DNA of 64,000 nt, from NCBI GenBank assembly GCA_034336665.1, contig JAPFBE010000002.1, positions 78,684,905-78,748,904 on the forward strand. The letters run 5' to 3'. This stretch comes from Luscinia megarhynchos. Taxonomy: Eukaryota > Chordata > Aves > Passeriformes > Turdidae. The stretch's first letter is position 1, and every line of letters starts with the position of its first letter. The position numbers and the translations under genes were made by a program. The notes under the pieces were generated by a model. It worked only from the letters and a program-made list of their open reading frames with translations. It made no database searches and had not been told where the DNA came from. Below, piece after piece: positions 40,601-52,600 of the stretch.

Positions 40601-43600
40601 TGGGAGAGAAAAATGATCAAGTGGCTTCAGCTACAGAACTAGAATTTCAACATTAAGGATTTTATTCCTGGCAGAGCCTCAGGCTTCTTTGTGATCTCAG
40701 ATGACCACTTTCCCTTCTTCATCTCCTTATTAGGAATGAGGACAAGCATATCTTCTTGCATCAATATCTCTAAAATCTTAATCCGCTGTGACAAGATTCT
40801 TTTGGTCCCCATTATGGAGTTATATGGGAGGTTGGGCTTTTGTGATATAAAGGACTTGTAGTCTGGTCTCTTCAGATCACAAATACTTCTTGGAAAGTTA
40901 AATTTTTGACAGTTACTCTAAAGAGTATTTGCAGAGTAGTTTCAAATAATAAAAAGATAACTTTTCAAAGATGAATTTCAAGTAGTTTCCTATTACATGA
41001 ATAGGTTAAACTTGTATTGTTTTGTGCTGGGTTGTTGGGTTTTTTAATAATCTATGGGATATTGTTATTGTTTTTAATGGAATGTTTTTGCCTTACTAGG
41101 AATTTTACAATGAATTGGCTCCTTTGTCAAGAATCTCTTCAGGCACCCTCCCAAGACTTTTTTTTGCGACTAACACAGTCATCACTGTTGCCTTTTTATA
41201 TTTTAGTATTAATTATCTGCTTTTTTTCTGTAACTCAGGTCATTTTTAGAAGAATTTGGTAAGTAACTTTTTTATATGAAAAATAATTAAAAATAAGAGG
41301 CTTCTGGATACCTCAGGCAATGGTCATCATATTTGTTGCTCCAAAGTTTGTTGTACCATTGAGCTTGTCAGGGTGTGAGCACCAGTGAGAGGGCCCACCA
41401 GAGCCTCCTAAAGAAAAGTCCTTTAATGAGGAGGTTCTTGAGCATCCCTCCTGTCAGAAAAGGGATTGTCATTGGTTTGTTTCCCTGCAGGTGCAATTCC
41501 TGCAGAGTTCTGGCTAATGTTTGCTGTTTGTTGTGACAGTCAAAGATGATATATCTGTAGTTCTCCTTCCAATAGCAAAGATCTAATTGTTGCTAGAATT
41601 TGTTTTTCTGTTTTGGATTTGGGTTTGGTTTTTTTTTGTTTGTTTTGTTTTTTGGTTTTTTGGGTTTTTTTCAAGTTTACATGTTGATAAAGATGAGATG
41701 GGTGGAGCTGAGAGGACTTTGGATTTCTAATGCTTCACTGTTGTTTTTTAAAACACTTGTTTACTGTGATAAGGTCCACTAGCCTTTGCTGCTTTGAACA
41801 GAGCTCAAGTGAAACTGACTCAATTAGCTTTTAGTTTCACAGTGATTCACAGTTCACTTGAGAGAAGGAGTAGTGGAGCTGTCTTTGTGAAAAGACTAAG
41901 AGTACCAACACTGTAGATCCTAGCATAAGTTGTCTTGGAAACTCAGTGGTTAGGAAATTATCTCTTCCTGGTAGAAGATGAATGGTGTAACTGCTCACAT
42001 ACTGGAACAAATTTCTCACTTGTCTGCAGCAAAAATCAATAGGTTTATTTCAAGGATGAAGGCTTCTAACAGATAAGGATTATGCTGCTATAAATGAAAA
42101 TGTTTGTCAGGTTGGATATGTGATAGGATATTTGGAACAATGGAGCAAACTCATTATTTGCTGGTGGTTAAAATAACTATTTATTACTTTGTAATGAGGC
42201 AGTGACTACACTATGTCCAACACCTTTTTAAAGAAAAGCTTAAAGTAAACCTTCTCCTCTCTCCTTTTTTTTTTTAATTTTTTAATCAGTTAATAATCTC
42301 AATTTTTTTTCTAATTCTCATAAGGAAGCTTATTATAAAGATATAACCTGAAATCACATAATGGTAGAAAGAATTGTTATGTATTATGCCTTGCTATCTT
42401 GTTAGTAGAAAACCTTTCATTGCAAGATTTTGACAATTATTTTTATTTATAATATATTACTACAATTTATAGTAATGTGACTAAAAGCTACTTTTTTTAA
42501 ATCTTTGTTGTACTCACATTCAATACACGATTATCATCCTACAGATTCCATAATTCTTTACCAAGATAATGCTATGAAGGAACTTAAAATGCATGTTCAG
42601 CATGATTCGTCTAAATGTTTGTAGAGTGTACAGTGCAAGAGCAAATTAGACTGGCTCTTGGTGGTGAATTACCTTAAAGTAAGATTTATGGTCACAGGCA
42701 GTGTGATCCCATTGTATTAATTTACTCCAGAGAGGTTGCAATCTAAAACAAGGGACAGTGGGTACTGAGAGGTCATTCATCAAGTACAAAGAGCAAGTAA
42801 ACAGTGCAATAGTATTATATGCTATCAGATAGAGTGATCTCAGTGCACTGCTGACTTAAAAGTATTTTTATTGGCACCTTTACCTGGTATAATATCTGAA
42901 TTAAGTGATGTTTCATTTTTTCCAACTGCAGTGGTGAACCACTGAAAGAGACAGTTAAACTTGAGGATGGTCGAATTGGAGAGAGGCCAGAAATAGTTTA
43001 TCATGTAATTCACACAATTTTGCTTGGCTGTCTAGCGATGTGTTTGGAAGGGTAAGTCTGATTTTGCTGTATCTCTCTGGAAAGCAACAGAGTTCCTTAC
43101 TGGACATGATATGCTGTTTATCCCTTTGAAATTCACCCTTTTTCAGAAATAATTTTGGCACATAGTGATACTACTTAGGACTAGTCAAAGGTAATTTTGA
43201 TTATAAATAGGATATGGTTATATGAACATGGTGCTTGGTCTCTTTAACACGTTTTCCAAGCTTTAATGCAGCAAGATCCAAGACATTATTTGAATCACAA
43301 TTTAATTACATTCTTTATGGTATTTATGTGTATAACTGTGCTGTAATTATTTTTAGCAAGAGCTTATGTAGTGTTTTGATGAGCAGAATACTGCTGGAAT
43401 ATTGGGACGTGGAAGATTTCCTATCCATCTTCTTGTGTGTAGGCTACCACAAAGTGTACCTTTCCTTGACACATTAAAGCAGTAGCAGAACTAATTTCAA
43501 AAGTATTGTGTTAGTTCTTCAAGCTAGAGAAGCTGATGTTTGGGAGACATTATTGTTCTAATCTTGTTCCTCAGCTTAATCAGCTTGAATATGTCAGGCT

Positions 43601-46600
43601 TGTGTTTTTATTAGGCTCCTCATCCTAAAATCTAAATATTCACAAATATTGCTTAAAGTGAGCAGACTGTTGCATTATCCTGCAGTTGTTCTAAGTTGAC
43701 TAGTCTACCCTTAAGAGGCAGACACCACCAGCAAACCATAAATTGTTAATGAAATATTTTCCTTTCTTTAGGAACTCCCTTATAGTACATTGTCTGTACA
43801 GCTTTGCTGAATAGCTGCTTTTTATCCCTTCTTGGCTTGAAAACCACAACAGCCAAGTGACTTTACTATTCTCTTTGTTTTTCTTTCATCCTCCCCTGAA
43901 CTCTGTGAAGGATTTTGTCATCTTTTACCTTGGATCTTGCTTCTGCATCTCACAGCAAATACTCAGGTGCCAGCTCTTCTGCTAAAGATTTCCTTGGTTT
44001 ACCCTCCAGTACATCAAAGTTGACATCAGATTGTTTGAACATCCAGACTGTGTTTGAGACAAGAAAAAAATGTGCATGCTTTTATAATAGTTTGAGTGCA
44101 GAGGCATACACAGGGTCCCAACTAAGTTATTGCAGTGTTTTTCAGAATGAAATATCTATGGACACCTTATGTTTGCATGCTTGCTGCATTTGGTGTGTGC
44201 TCTCCTGAACTTTGGATGACGCTTTTCAAGTGGCTTCGACTGAAAGCTGTGCACCCAATACTGCTGGTGAGTTGCTGTTGCCAGTCTTGGAAAATACAGC
44301 TAGCAAGCATATAACTTTGCAAACAACAATTACCTAAGACCCATGAAAGAACCCGTGAAAACAACAGTTTCTGTGAGCAGTGGATCACATATGGTCTGTT
44401 TTTTCTGTGCTTTCATTCTTGGTATCATGTGTTCTCTGGTACCTGGTGATAAAGTTGCATCCACACTATAACCTTTCCTCATAGAGAGCAAGGCTGTCTT
44501 CATCTTCCTTTTCTCAATTTCTTCTAACACATCTTTGAGACCTCAGTCTCTCTGTGACATCTAGTTGGGTTTGGTCAAGGCACTTATTAGGAGGAATGCA
44601 GGAGAAAAAGTACTGGTGCACAGGAAAGACATAAGCTTTGTTTCACTGGGAAATGGGTCTTAAAATGGTGTAAGAAGGTGTATTTAACTGCTGAGAGTAA
44701 AACTGCTTCATAAGAAATGGCAAGTTGAATTATTTTGTGTAAGATTTGTTCATGTATGGCCATTATAGAGAAGTGTTGTGACTCAAGATAAACTTGTGTT
44801 ACAGAGCAAGTAACTCCCCTGCTCCCAGCCCTGGCTTTATTGTCAACATGACAAGAGTTACTTTGTGTGGTTTTTAGCAGCTTTGTGCATTGGTTTTATT
44901 AATAAAATAGGGATAGGATATTGCTTACCTTAAATTCAAGAGGTTTGTAGGAATAAATATATTATACTTAGAGGTTCATTATGTCTTCCTATGAAAATAC
45001 CATACACTGCTATATCAGAAACATTGACTGTATTTTTTCAGTCAAGAAGTAACATTATGTTCAGGTAATGTGGTAAGCACATTCTTTTATTTACTTCATC
45101 TTTTCTGTGATGTAGAGCTGCTTTTTTACTATTAACACAGTAGATGTGTTAGTGGCTTATAATCAAAGGGATGCATTTGTGTGCATTCCCTGCCAAAATG
45201 TTTTCTGTACCATACAAGCTGTTTTCTCCTTGCAAAGCAAAAATTGTATCAGCTAGAATGATGGTGTGCTGAGGGATGGGTTTCTGGGTCTTGCACATCA
45301 ATAATGCTCATCTGAACAAAAGCATCAGCAAGATCAGAGCTTTGAAATGCTTGGGTTTTTTTCCTTTCTCATAGCATTTGAATGTGAGGTGTTTACCCTC
45401 TTCTGTTCCCTACGTCACGTGCACAAGGAATCATTATTACTTGAGTAGTAAATTAAATGTTCCTAAAATTTGGTGGTAAAGTTTTTGTAAGTCAAATGAA
45501 GCCTTCTATGCTAAATTAGGCAAATTCTTGTTTAAGGAAAGTTTTTTGCCTGGTAGAAAGCCACTAAGTTTCACCTACTGTCACTCTAAGGTTTCAGGCA
45601 TGAATGTTGCTCACTGTGTGAGCAGAATCAACAGACACCTTAGTGCTGGAGAATGGTACATAATATACTTTCTCTAACATGTACTTTCTAGGCTCTTATT
45701 CTGAGTATGGCAGTTCCCACTATAATTGGATTCAGCTTGTGGAAAGAGGTAAGAAAAATACCTTTGTAGGAGTTTTCTTTGTATGTAGGCACAATATGAG
45801 TCAAAATGATGAGCAAATATAATGAAATGTACTTGGTGAAATTAAATATATGTGACGAAATTGAAGCAGCCATCCATTGAAAATATGTTTAGTTTTTAAA
45901 AGAAACTTTACTTTTTTCAGTGTAAAGCATTTGACAATTTAATTTTTTAAAGATCACTTATTGTAATTGAATTTAAATGAAGACTTTATTGTATTGAGCT
46001 GTTAAGCTTTGGTTGTATAAACTGGCTCAACAAAGAAAATACTGCCAAGTGAAAACGCAGGATGTTGAAAACTATATTGCCTCAATTTTAGTTTTAGTGA
46101 AAAGGACTAAAGCTAGATGAAGTAAAATTACAGGAGGCCATATGCAAATAAGGTGTTTGAAAAGCTCCCATCAAATTATAATGGAGTTAAATTCTTTGTG
46201 CAAACCATTGTGTTAAGGTGTGTACCTACTACAATACAGGAAAGAAAAGCCACAGATGTTCCATATTTAAATGAATACTTAGTTCTTTATTTCAAGTCAC
46301 AGATAGACTGGGGGTAGAGTATTTGAAAATGGTTTTTTAAGGTCCTGTGCGTGCAAAAAGTATGTGAAACATCTCATGAAGTGTAATCTGCTATACTGGA
46401 ACAGCTTTAAAATAGTTTGGGTAATCTAAGAATTCATGTATAGAAGCTGATCTTGCCCAACAGTATTTTAACAGATTTTGTAACATCTATCTTACATTGC
46501 AACCAAATTTTCTATTGTAGCCTGACTTTTTACATGTTTCTGATGGAGCAATAGATACAGTCTGTAAAAAAAGCTAGAGTTGCTCAGAAGAGTTATGAAA

Positions 46601-49600
46601 TCTATTACAATAGAGGAAACTAATTTAATTAACCAAGTAATTCTTTTTCAGAATGTTTTTAATGAAGGCAATGTGAGGGTTTGGACTCTAGAGGGCTTCA
46701 TCCATTACAGGTCCGGCTTCTGCTTTTAAGTAGTGGTGAACAGTTTGCTCTCCAGGTTCCTAACTCATCCCTGAGGGTGGCAATGTTGATTAGAAGTAAC
46801 AGAGCAGCAAAAATGCCTTGAGACTCCTGATCTGTTAGCGTGGCTACAAAAGGCTGAGTTGTATAGCTCAGCATCTTTTTGCTTGGCTGCCTTCTGATGT
46901 GTCTGGCACAGTCCCTCCTCTAACTAGCTTTTTTCCAGATGCTGTGATCAATGAGCAAAGCAGGTTGTCCTTGGGGTGGCAGTAGCAGTTCCTCTTTCCA
47001 TCCCTCTGTTTTGGGAGTAGTTCCAATGTATGTGTAACAGCAGTGCTGTTTGTCCCTCACCCAAACATTTGGCAGCTGCTCTTGTGATGGTTGTAGACTG
47101 TTGTCACTTGACAGCTGAGTTATCCAGGTAATGGGGGTGCAAACTCCTCAGTTAAAAGCAGGCTCCCATTTCTAACTGCTTGTCCACTGTGGCTGTCCAA
47201 AAATAAGCTGGCTCTTTAATCTGGCATGACCTGTAAACTTTATTCTTTTCCAAAAGAGCTGACATGCAGGAACTTTCACTTAGCATTTACAACAGCATGT
47301 ACATGTGCCTGCTGCAGCTCCTCAAGGCTGGCCAGTTTCCAGCCATGCCTTTTTCAGATAAATGCTCCAAATGGCTCAAGGACTGATGAAATCTCCTGTC
47401 CTAATGAAGAAGGACCTCAGACCCGATAGGGTGGGGAAGCGATGATGCAGGGTTGCAATCTGGCCTGGTTTGAAAGAGGTGGTGGCATTGTCTCACTTTA
47501 CAGAATCCCTCCTTTCCCAAAATGTTTTTCAAGAGCATAAACTGAGATATCCCACTTCACACAATGTAATGTGCTTTCCTTCACTGTGGTGATTGAAGTC
47601 AGTAGCAAGTCCAGAGCACATTACCAGGGCTCTGCTAGGAAATTTCTTCTCTCCTGTCTTACTTCCATAACACTTTTCCATCAAGTCCACTCCCTCCTGC
47701 TCAAGCAGGTTTACCATGAGGGATTTATCGCCTTCTTAGTTCAGTGCCTTTGTTTGTAGACATTTGCACATGACCATCTGATCTATGGTTTTGATGTATT
47801 TAAGGCCATTTGATGTTGATGAATGTTGTTGCTGCTATTTCTTTATTTATTTTTAAGTATTCTAATACAATAGAGATGAGAACTTCTGCTTAACATACTT
47901 ATTTTGGAGAGGGTCTCCTGCTGTCAGGTAAGTAAATGTAAGCTGAGTTTTACAAAATGTTTAAGCAGAATTAGCAGTTGAGGGTAAAACTGTAGAAGCC
48001 CATTTCTGTTGTGTGACTTAAGACCTTAATATCATGATGAACTCTATAGATACTTTTTAAAATTGTAAGTAACCAGAAACATTTCCATCAGTTTTTCCCT
48101 AGAATAATGACAGAGCTTACAGAACTGCAAGAATTCTATGATCCTGATACAGTAGAACTTATGACATGGATAAAGTAAGCATGAAGTCCAACATTTCTAT
48201 TTTACTGCTTTTTGCAAGGGTATTTTTATCTCAGCAGTTTGTGGAGCTACCTCTATCAAGCTGGGTTTTCACTTCAGTCGTTCAGTGATGCATGGGGGAA
48301 GAAGTTTTATGTTTTAGGTTTGGTATTGTTCCCATGAAAAGAAACAGGAGTTTATCATTGATTACAAGAGAAGATCCTGAAACACACAAGCAAAGTCATG
48401 TTTAGTGTCATTGCAGATCTAGTTTCCAGCTAGAGGTGGAGATCTTAGCAAGATCTTAGATCTTGCTTCTTTGCATGCTAACTTTTCATCAGATTACAGG
48501 ATTCATGTTGATTGTAATTCCAGTGGGGGACAAAAACACTGTAATGTTATGTGCCTGAGCCAATAAAATGAAATGCCTGAATGTGAGGATTTAGAGACTT
48601 TTGTCAGATGCATGGAGGGGAGCATTTGTAATTCAGACTTCCCCTTTGACCACAGCAAGTATGGAGCTATATTTTACAGCTCATACTGAACACGGCTAAT
48701 ACCAAGTCAAGTAATTTTTACAGATGTATTTTCTTACTACCAAAAGTTTCAGAATTGCATTCTGCCTCATTCAATTTAACTTCAAACTATATCATTGGGA
48801 ACTACACTTTCCTGAAAATTAGATCCCTTGTGTTCAGATAACTTAGCTTTAACTGTATTTTTTAGAATATTACTTTCTGTATTTATGTAGTCTTTAATGT
48901 CAACCTGTTCATCTTCACAAGAGGCAAGACTGGTAATTAGTGTTCCAACCAATTTCTTCTTGTTGTTGTAGTAGTGTATGTTGTTTGTCACTGCTGTAGC
49001 TCTTCAAGGCAGCAAGTGGAATAATGCCAAGTACCTAATGGCTTTTATGTTAGTCTGCATATACTTCAAGTACATAATTAATCCTGGTGAATTTAATTGA
49101 GATTCACTCATCTACAAAGCAATTTGACTACCCATATTTGTAGCAGCTGTTCTTATTTTTAAAGAATAATTCTTATGGATATACTTAGCAATCTACATTG
49201 AAATTTTAATTCAATATCATTATTACAGTATATTTTCTCAAAGTTTTCTCTCTAATAATACAAATTTAATTTAAATTTTCTCTACAGAAGTTGCCAAAGT
49301 CTTTCATAAAGTGTGACAATGACTGTTTTCTTTCACTAATACAGAAATACAAATAGTCAAAAAATAATACCAAACCCAGAAACATAATTACTGTAGACAT
49401 TATTCTGTATGCTGACATTATTTTCTCATAGATTATAAAATACATAATCATAGATTACATATGAAATACATAATAGAGATCAAGTTACAACAATCACAAA
49501 TCTTACAAGATAACATCATGTTTCTCCTACCTACGGTCTCTCACGAGCTTGTTTTGTCACGAGTTGGCAACCATTCAGAAAAGCAATGTTGGATCCATTC

Positions 49601-52600
49601 CAGGACCACTCTGAATGGTGCTCAGTGGATTGCAAGGAGGGGAGAACAACCATCAGCTCTTGCCCCAGCAGGAGCCCTTCCTTTCAAACTCCATATTGCT
49701 GTGGGTCTGTGCTTTCCCTGGCAAGGAAAGTACTGCCACAGCAACACCATCACCAATTGTAATGAGACCCCCAATGACACCATCACTTACTCCAGTTCGT
49801 TCTGCAGCACCCTAACAGACCCCACAGTGCATAAAATTGTTTTGATGAGTGCATCCAGTACTCAGCCATGTGTGTTGGTGTTGCTTTTGCAGACGACAGG
49901 CTCCTGTGGCTGCAGTGTTTGCAGGCAGCCCACAGCTCATGGGTGTGATTAAGCTCTGTACAGGATGGATGGTGTCGAGCTTGCCTTTGTATAATGATGA
50001 TGATCTTCTGAAAAGAAATGAGAATGTGAGTATCCAATTCCATAAATGTGGCATCTCACAGGACCTATCTTCCTCTTCACCCAAATGTAATGCAAAAAAA
50101 TTAAATGTATTAGAAGGAAGGAGGACATAGGAGTCCAGCAGACATGGGAAGAGATTATCAAGTAGATTATCGGTACTTAACTCTGTACAGAAACAAATAT
50201 CAAAAGATTATTTCTGAAGACTTTGCAGGCCAGTTGAAGTATATAAGATGAGAACTTGCCATCATCAGAGACAAATACTTCCCATTCAGCAGACCCTTGC
50301 CCTCGCTGTTTTGGAGATTTCAAAACCAAACTTTTTATATCTTGATGTGTACCTACAGTTTGTTGTTGCAGATGGGTCATTGTTGGGGTGTGTGTGTGTC
50401 CCAGTATTGAAGGTATCACTGATTTTTGCGTTGCATGAACATGTTTTCTTCATTTTTAGATTTATCAAATCTATTCAAAGAGGTCAGCAGAGGATATTTA
50501 TAAGATACTCACATCTTACAAGGCCAACTTTCTGGTTATTGAAGATTCAATTTGCAATGAAGTGGGACCTGTAAGAGGATGTAGAGTTAAAGATCTGCTG
50601 GATATTGCTAATGGTCATGTAAGTATTGGCGAGAAAAAATGAATATTTGAATTCATGAGTAATTAAGTTAAAAATAAATCTTATAATGCTGGTCTTATTT
50701 TTCTTGTTGTAATTGACTTGTAGGCAAAGACTCAAGTTTTAAAAGTGATCAGTTAAGTTTTGGATTGTCTGTTTCTTAAACTTGTAATCTTAACTAATAC
50801 TATTAACTGCCCTAATCCCTCCTAACACATGAGTATCTAGCTGTGCTGCTTTTCTGCCAATCATGAAATACCATTTAACTATATATAAATGTTCAAGACT
50901 GACACCTGAAGAGGTTATTACAAAAGCAGTGAAGTCCTGCCTCAGAAGGCATTCTTTACTAGCTTTGAAGATGAAATTCTAAAATGGATAAACTCAGTTC
51001 TTCTAAAACTCTGACTGGGATGAGGACCAGCCTGTCATTTAGTTTAGTACAGACTTTGATTCTGATGAGGGTGCATGTGTATTTAGTTCAGCCTTGCAGT
51101 GAGGTTAGCACATCAACAAATAGTTTAAACCATGTCTGCTAGAAAGATTGGTTGAATAAACTGCACCAGGAATGCTGCTTCAGTCATTGATGTGTTCTGT
51201 CTCTTTGGATCTTGGTAGTGCTGCTCTTGCTGCTAAAGTAGGGAATAAGATGTGATTTATAAGGTGATCTCACTGCCACTTCTTCATTGGCTTCCTGGAA
51301 ATCCAGCAAAAAATTTGATTTTAGAAAGGTGGGGCGGCCTTAAACTTGCATAGAGTTTCATTACTTATTCCCAGGTCAACAGGAAAGAGGGAGTACCAGT
51401 TACCTCTAAGCAATATAGGAGTGGTATGCTATTAGGGGATTACTCTGTATTGCCCCAGGAATCTACAGCTGGTACCAGTTTCACTTTTAGGTTTCCTAAC
51501 TACTTTATCCATGAAGGATATGTCTCCATTGCTGAAATCTGTTTTTCCTTTTCTTGTCTTGCTGCTAAAATCATGTATGCTGTGATTATTCCAGGATATA
51601 TCCAATATCTGTATATATCTAGTACCATAACTAGAGTGTGTGTGTATGAATAACCTCTGTCATTGTTAATCTGCACGTTACCTCTCAGTTTCTTCTCAGA
51701 TCTGTGTTTGCATGACTAAGTTCCTGTTTCCTCTTCACACTTAGGATCTCCACTGGAGCAATTAACCACAATTTCAGGATTCTATGTCCTCATACCCCTG
51801 CATCTCTCATCTCCATGCTGTCTGCATGCTTCTCTCTCACACATAAGCCTGATAATCCTTCTTGTGGGCTTTTTTTGGTGGTTTTTGTTGTTATTGTTGT
51901 TGTTTTGGGGGGCATGGTTGGTTTGGGTATATTGGAGGTTTTTTTCAGAAAACTGACATAGTTTGTTCTGGAAAGTTAAAAAGTATATTGTTAAAGTATA
52001 TTGTCTCAGGAAGCTTTAAACAAATCTCTCAGTTTGCTTGCTAACAAAAATTAAGTAATGTTGGAAGATTATCAAGACAGTAGTGCATATGTATTTGGAG
52101 ACTGCATCTGCAGCATTTACTTATTCCCAAAGTAAGTGAGACAGGGTACAGTGTGTTGACAGGTCTGTGGATGTGTTTTGAATTGCTGTGTTTAAGAAGA
52201 TAAGTACTACTTTCTATCTTATGCTACATCCTGTAGTCCTAGTCCAATGTCTTGTTTCTGACACATGCTGAGAGCACAGGTTTACTGATAGGAAAAGACA
52301 AATGTTTTCCGGCAGTCTGTTGCTGAAGGACTGTAGCTCTGGGCAATTATCTTTGTATTTGGCAGCCACTGGTGGATTTTTCTTCATGAGTTTCTCCTAC
52401 CACCTTTTTTTAAAACCATGTAGATTTGTGCCATCGGTAGGAGCAATGAAGGGATTTCTTCAGGAATATCAGACAGTAGATGCTAAAATGCAAGTTTGCT
52501 TCCAAGTCAATTGGTTGGAGTTTGTAGGACTATGACTGTGTTTCTTTGGTCTTTACTAGGTATGTCAAACTTACTTGGCCTGGGAAAGGTAATTGAGATT

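Noticed and set aside
49461..49952. A 163-codon open frame overlapping exon 17
   Set aside because: It reads the real exon in the wrong frame and has no domain. Exon 17 has proper splice sites and family sequence in another frame.
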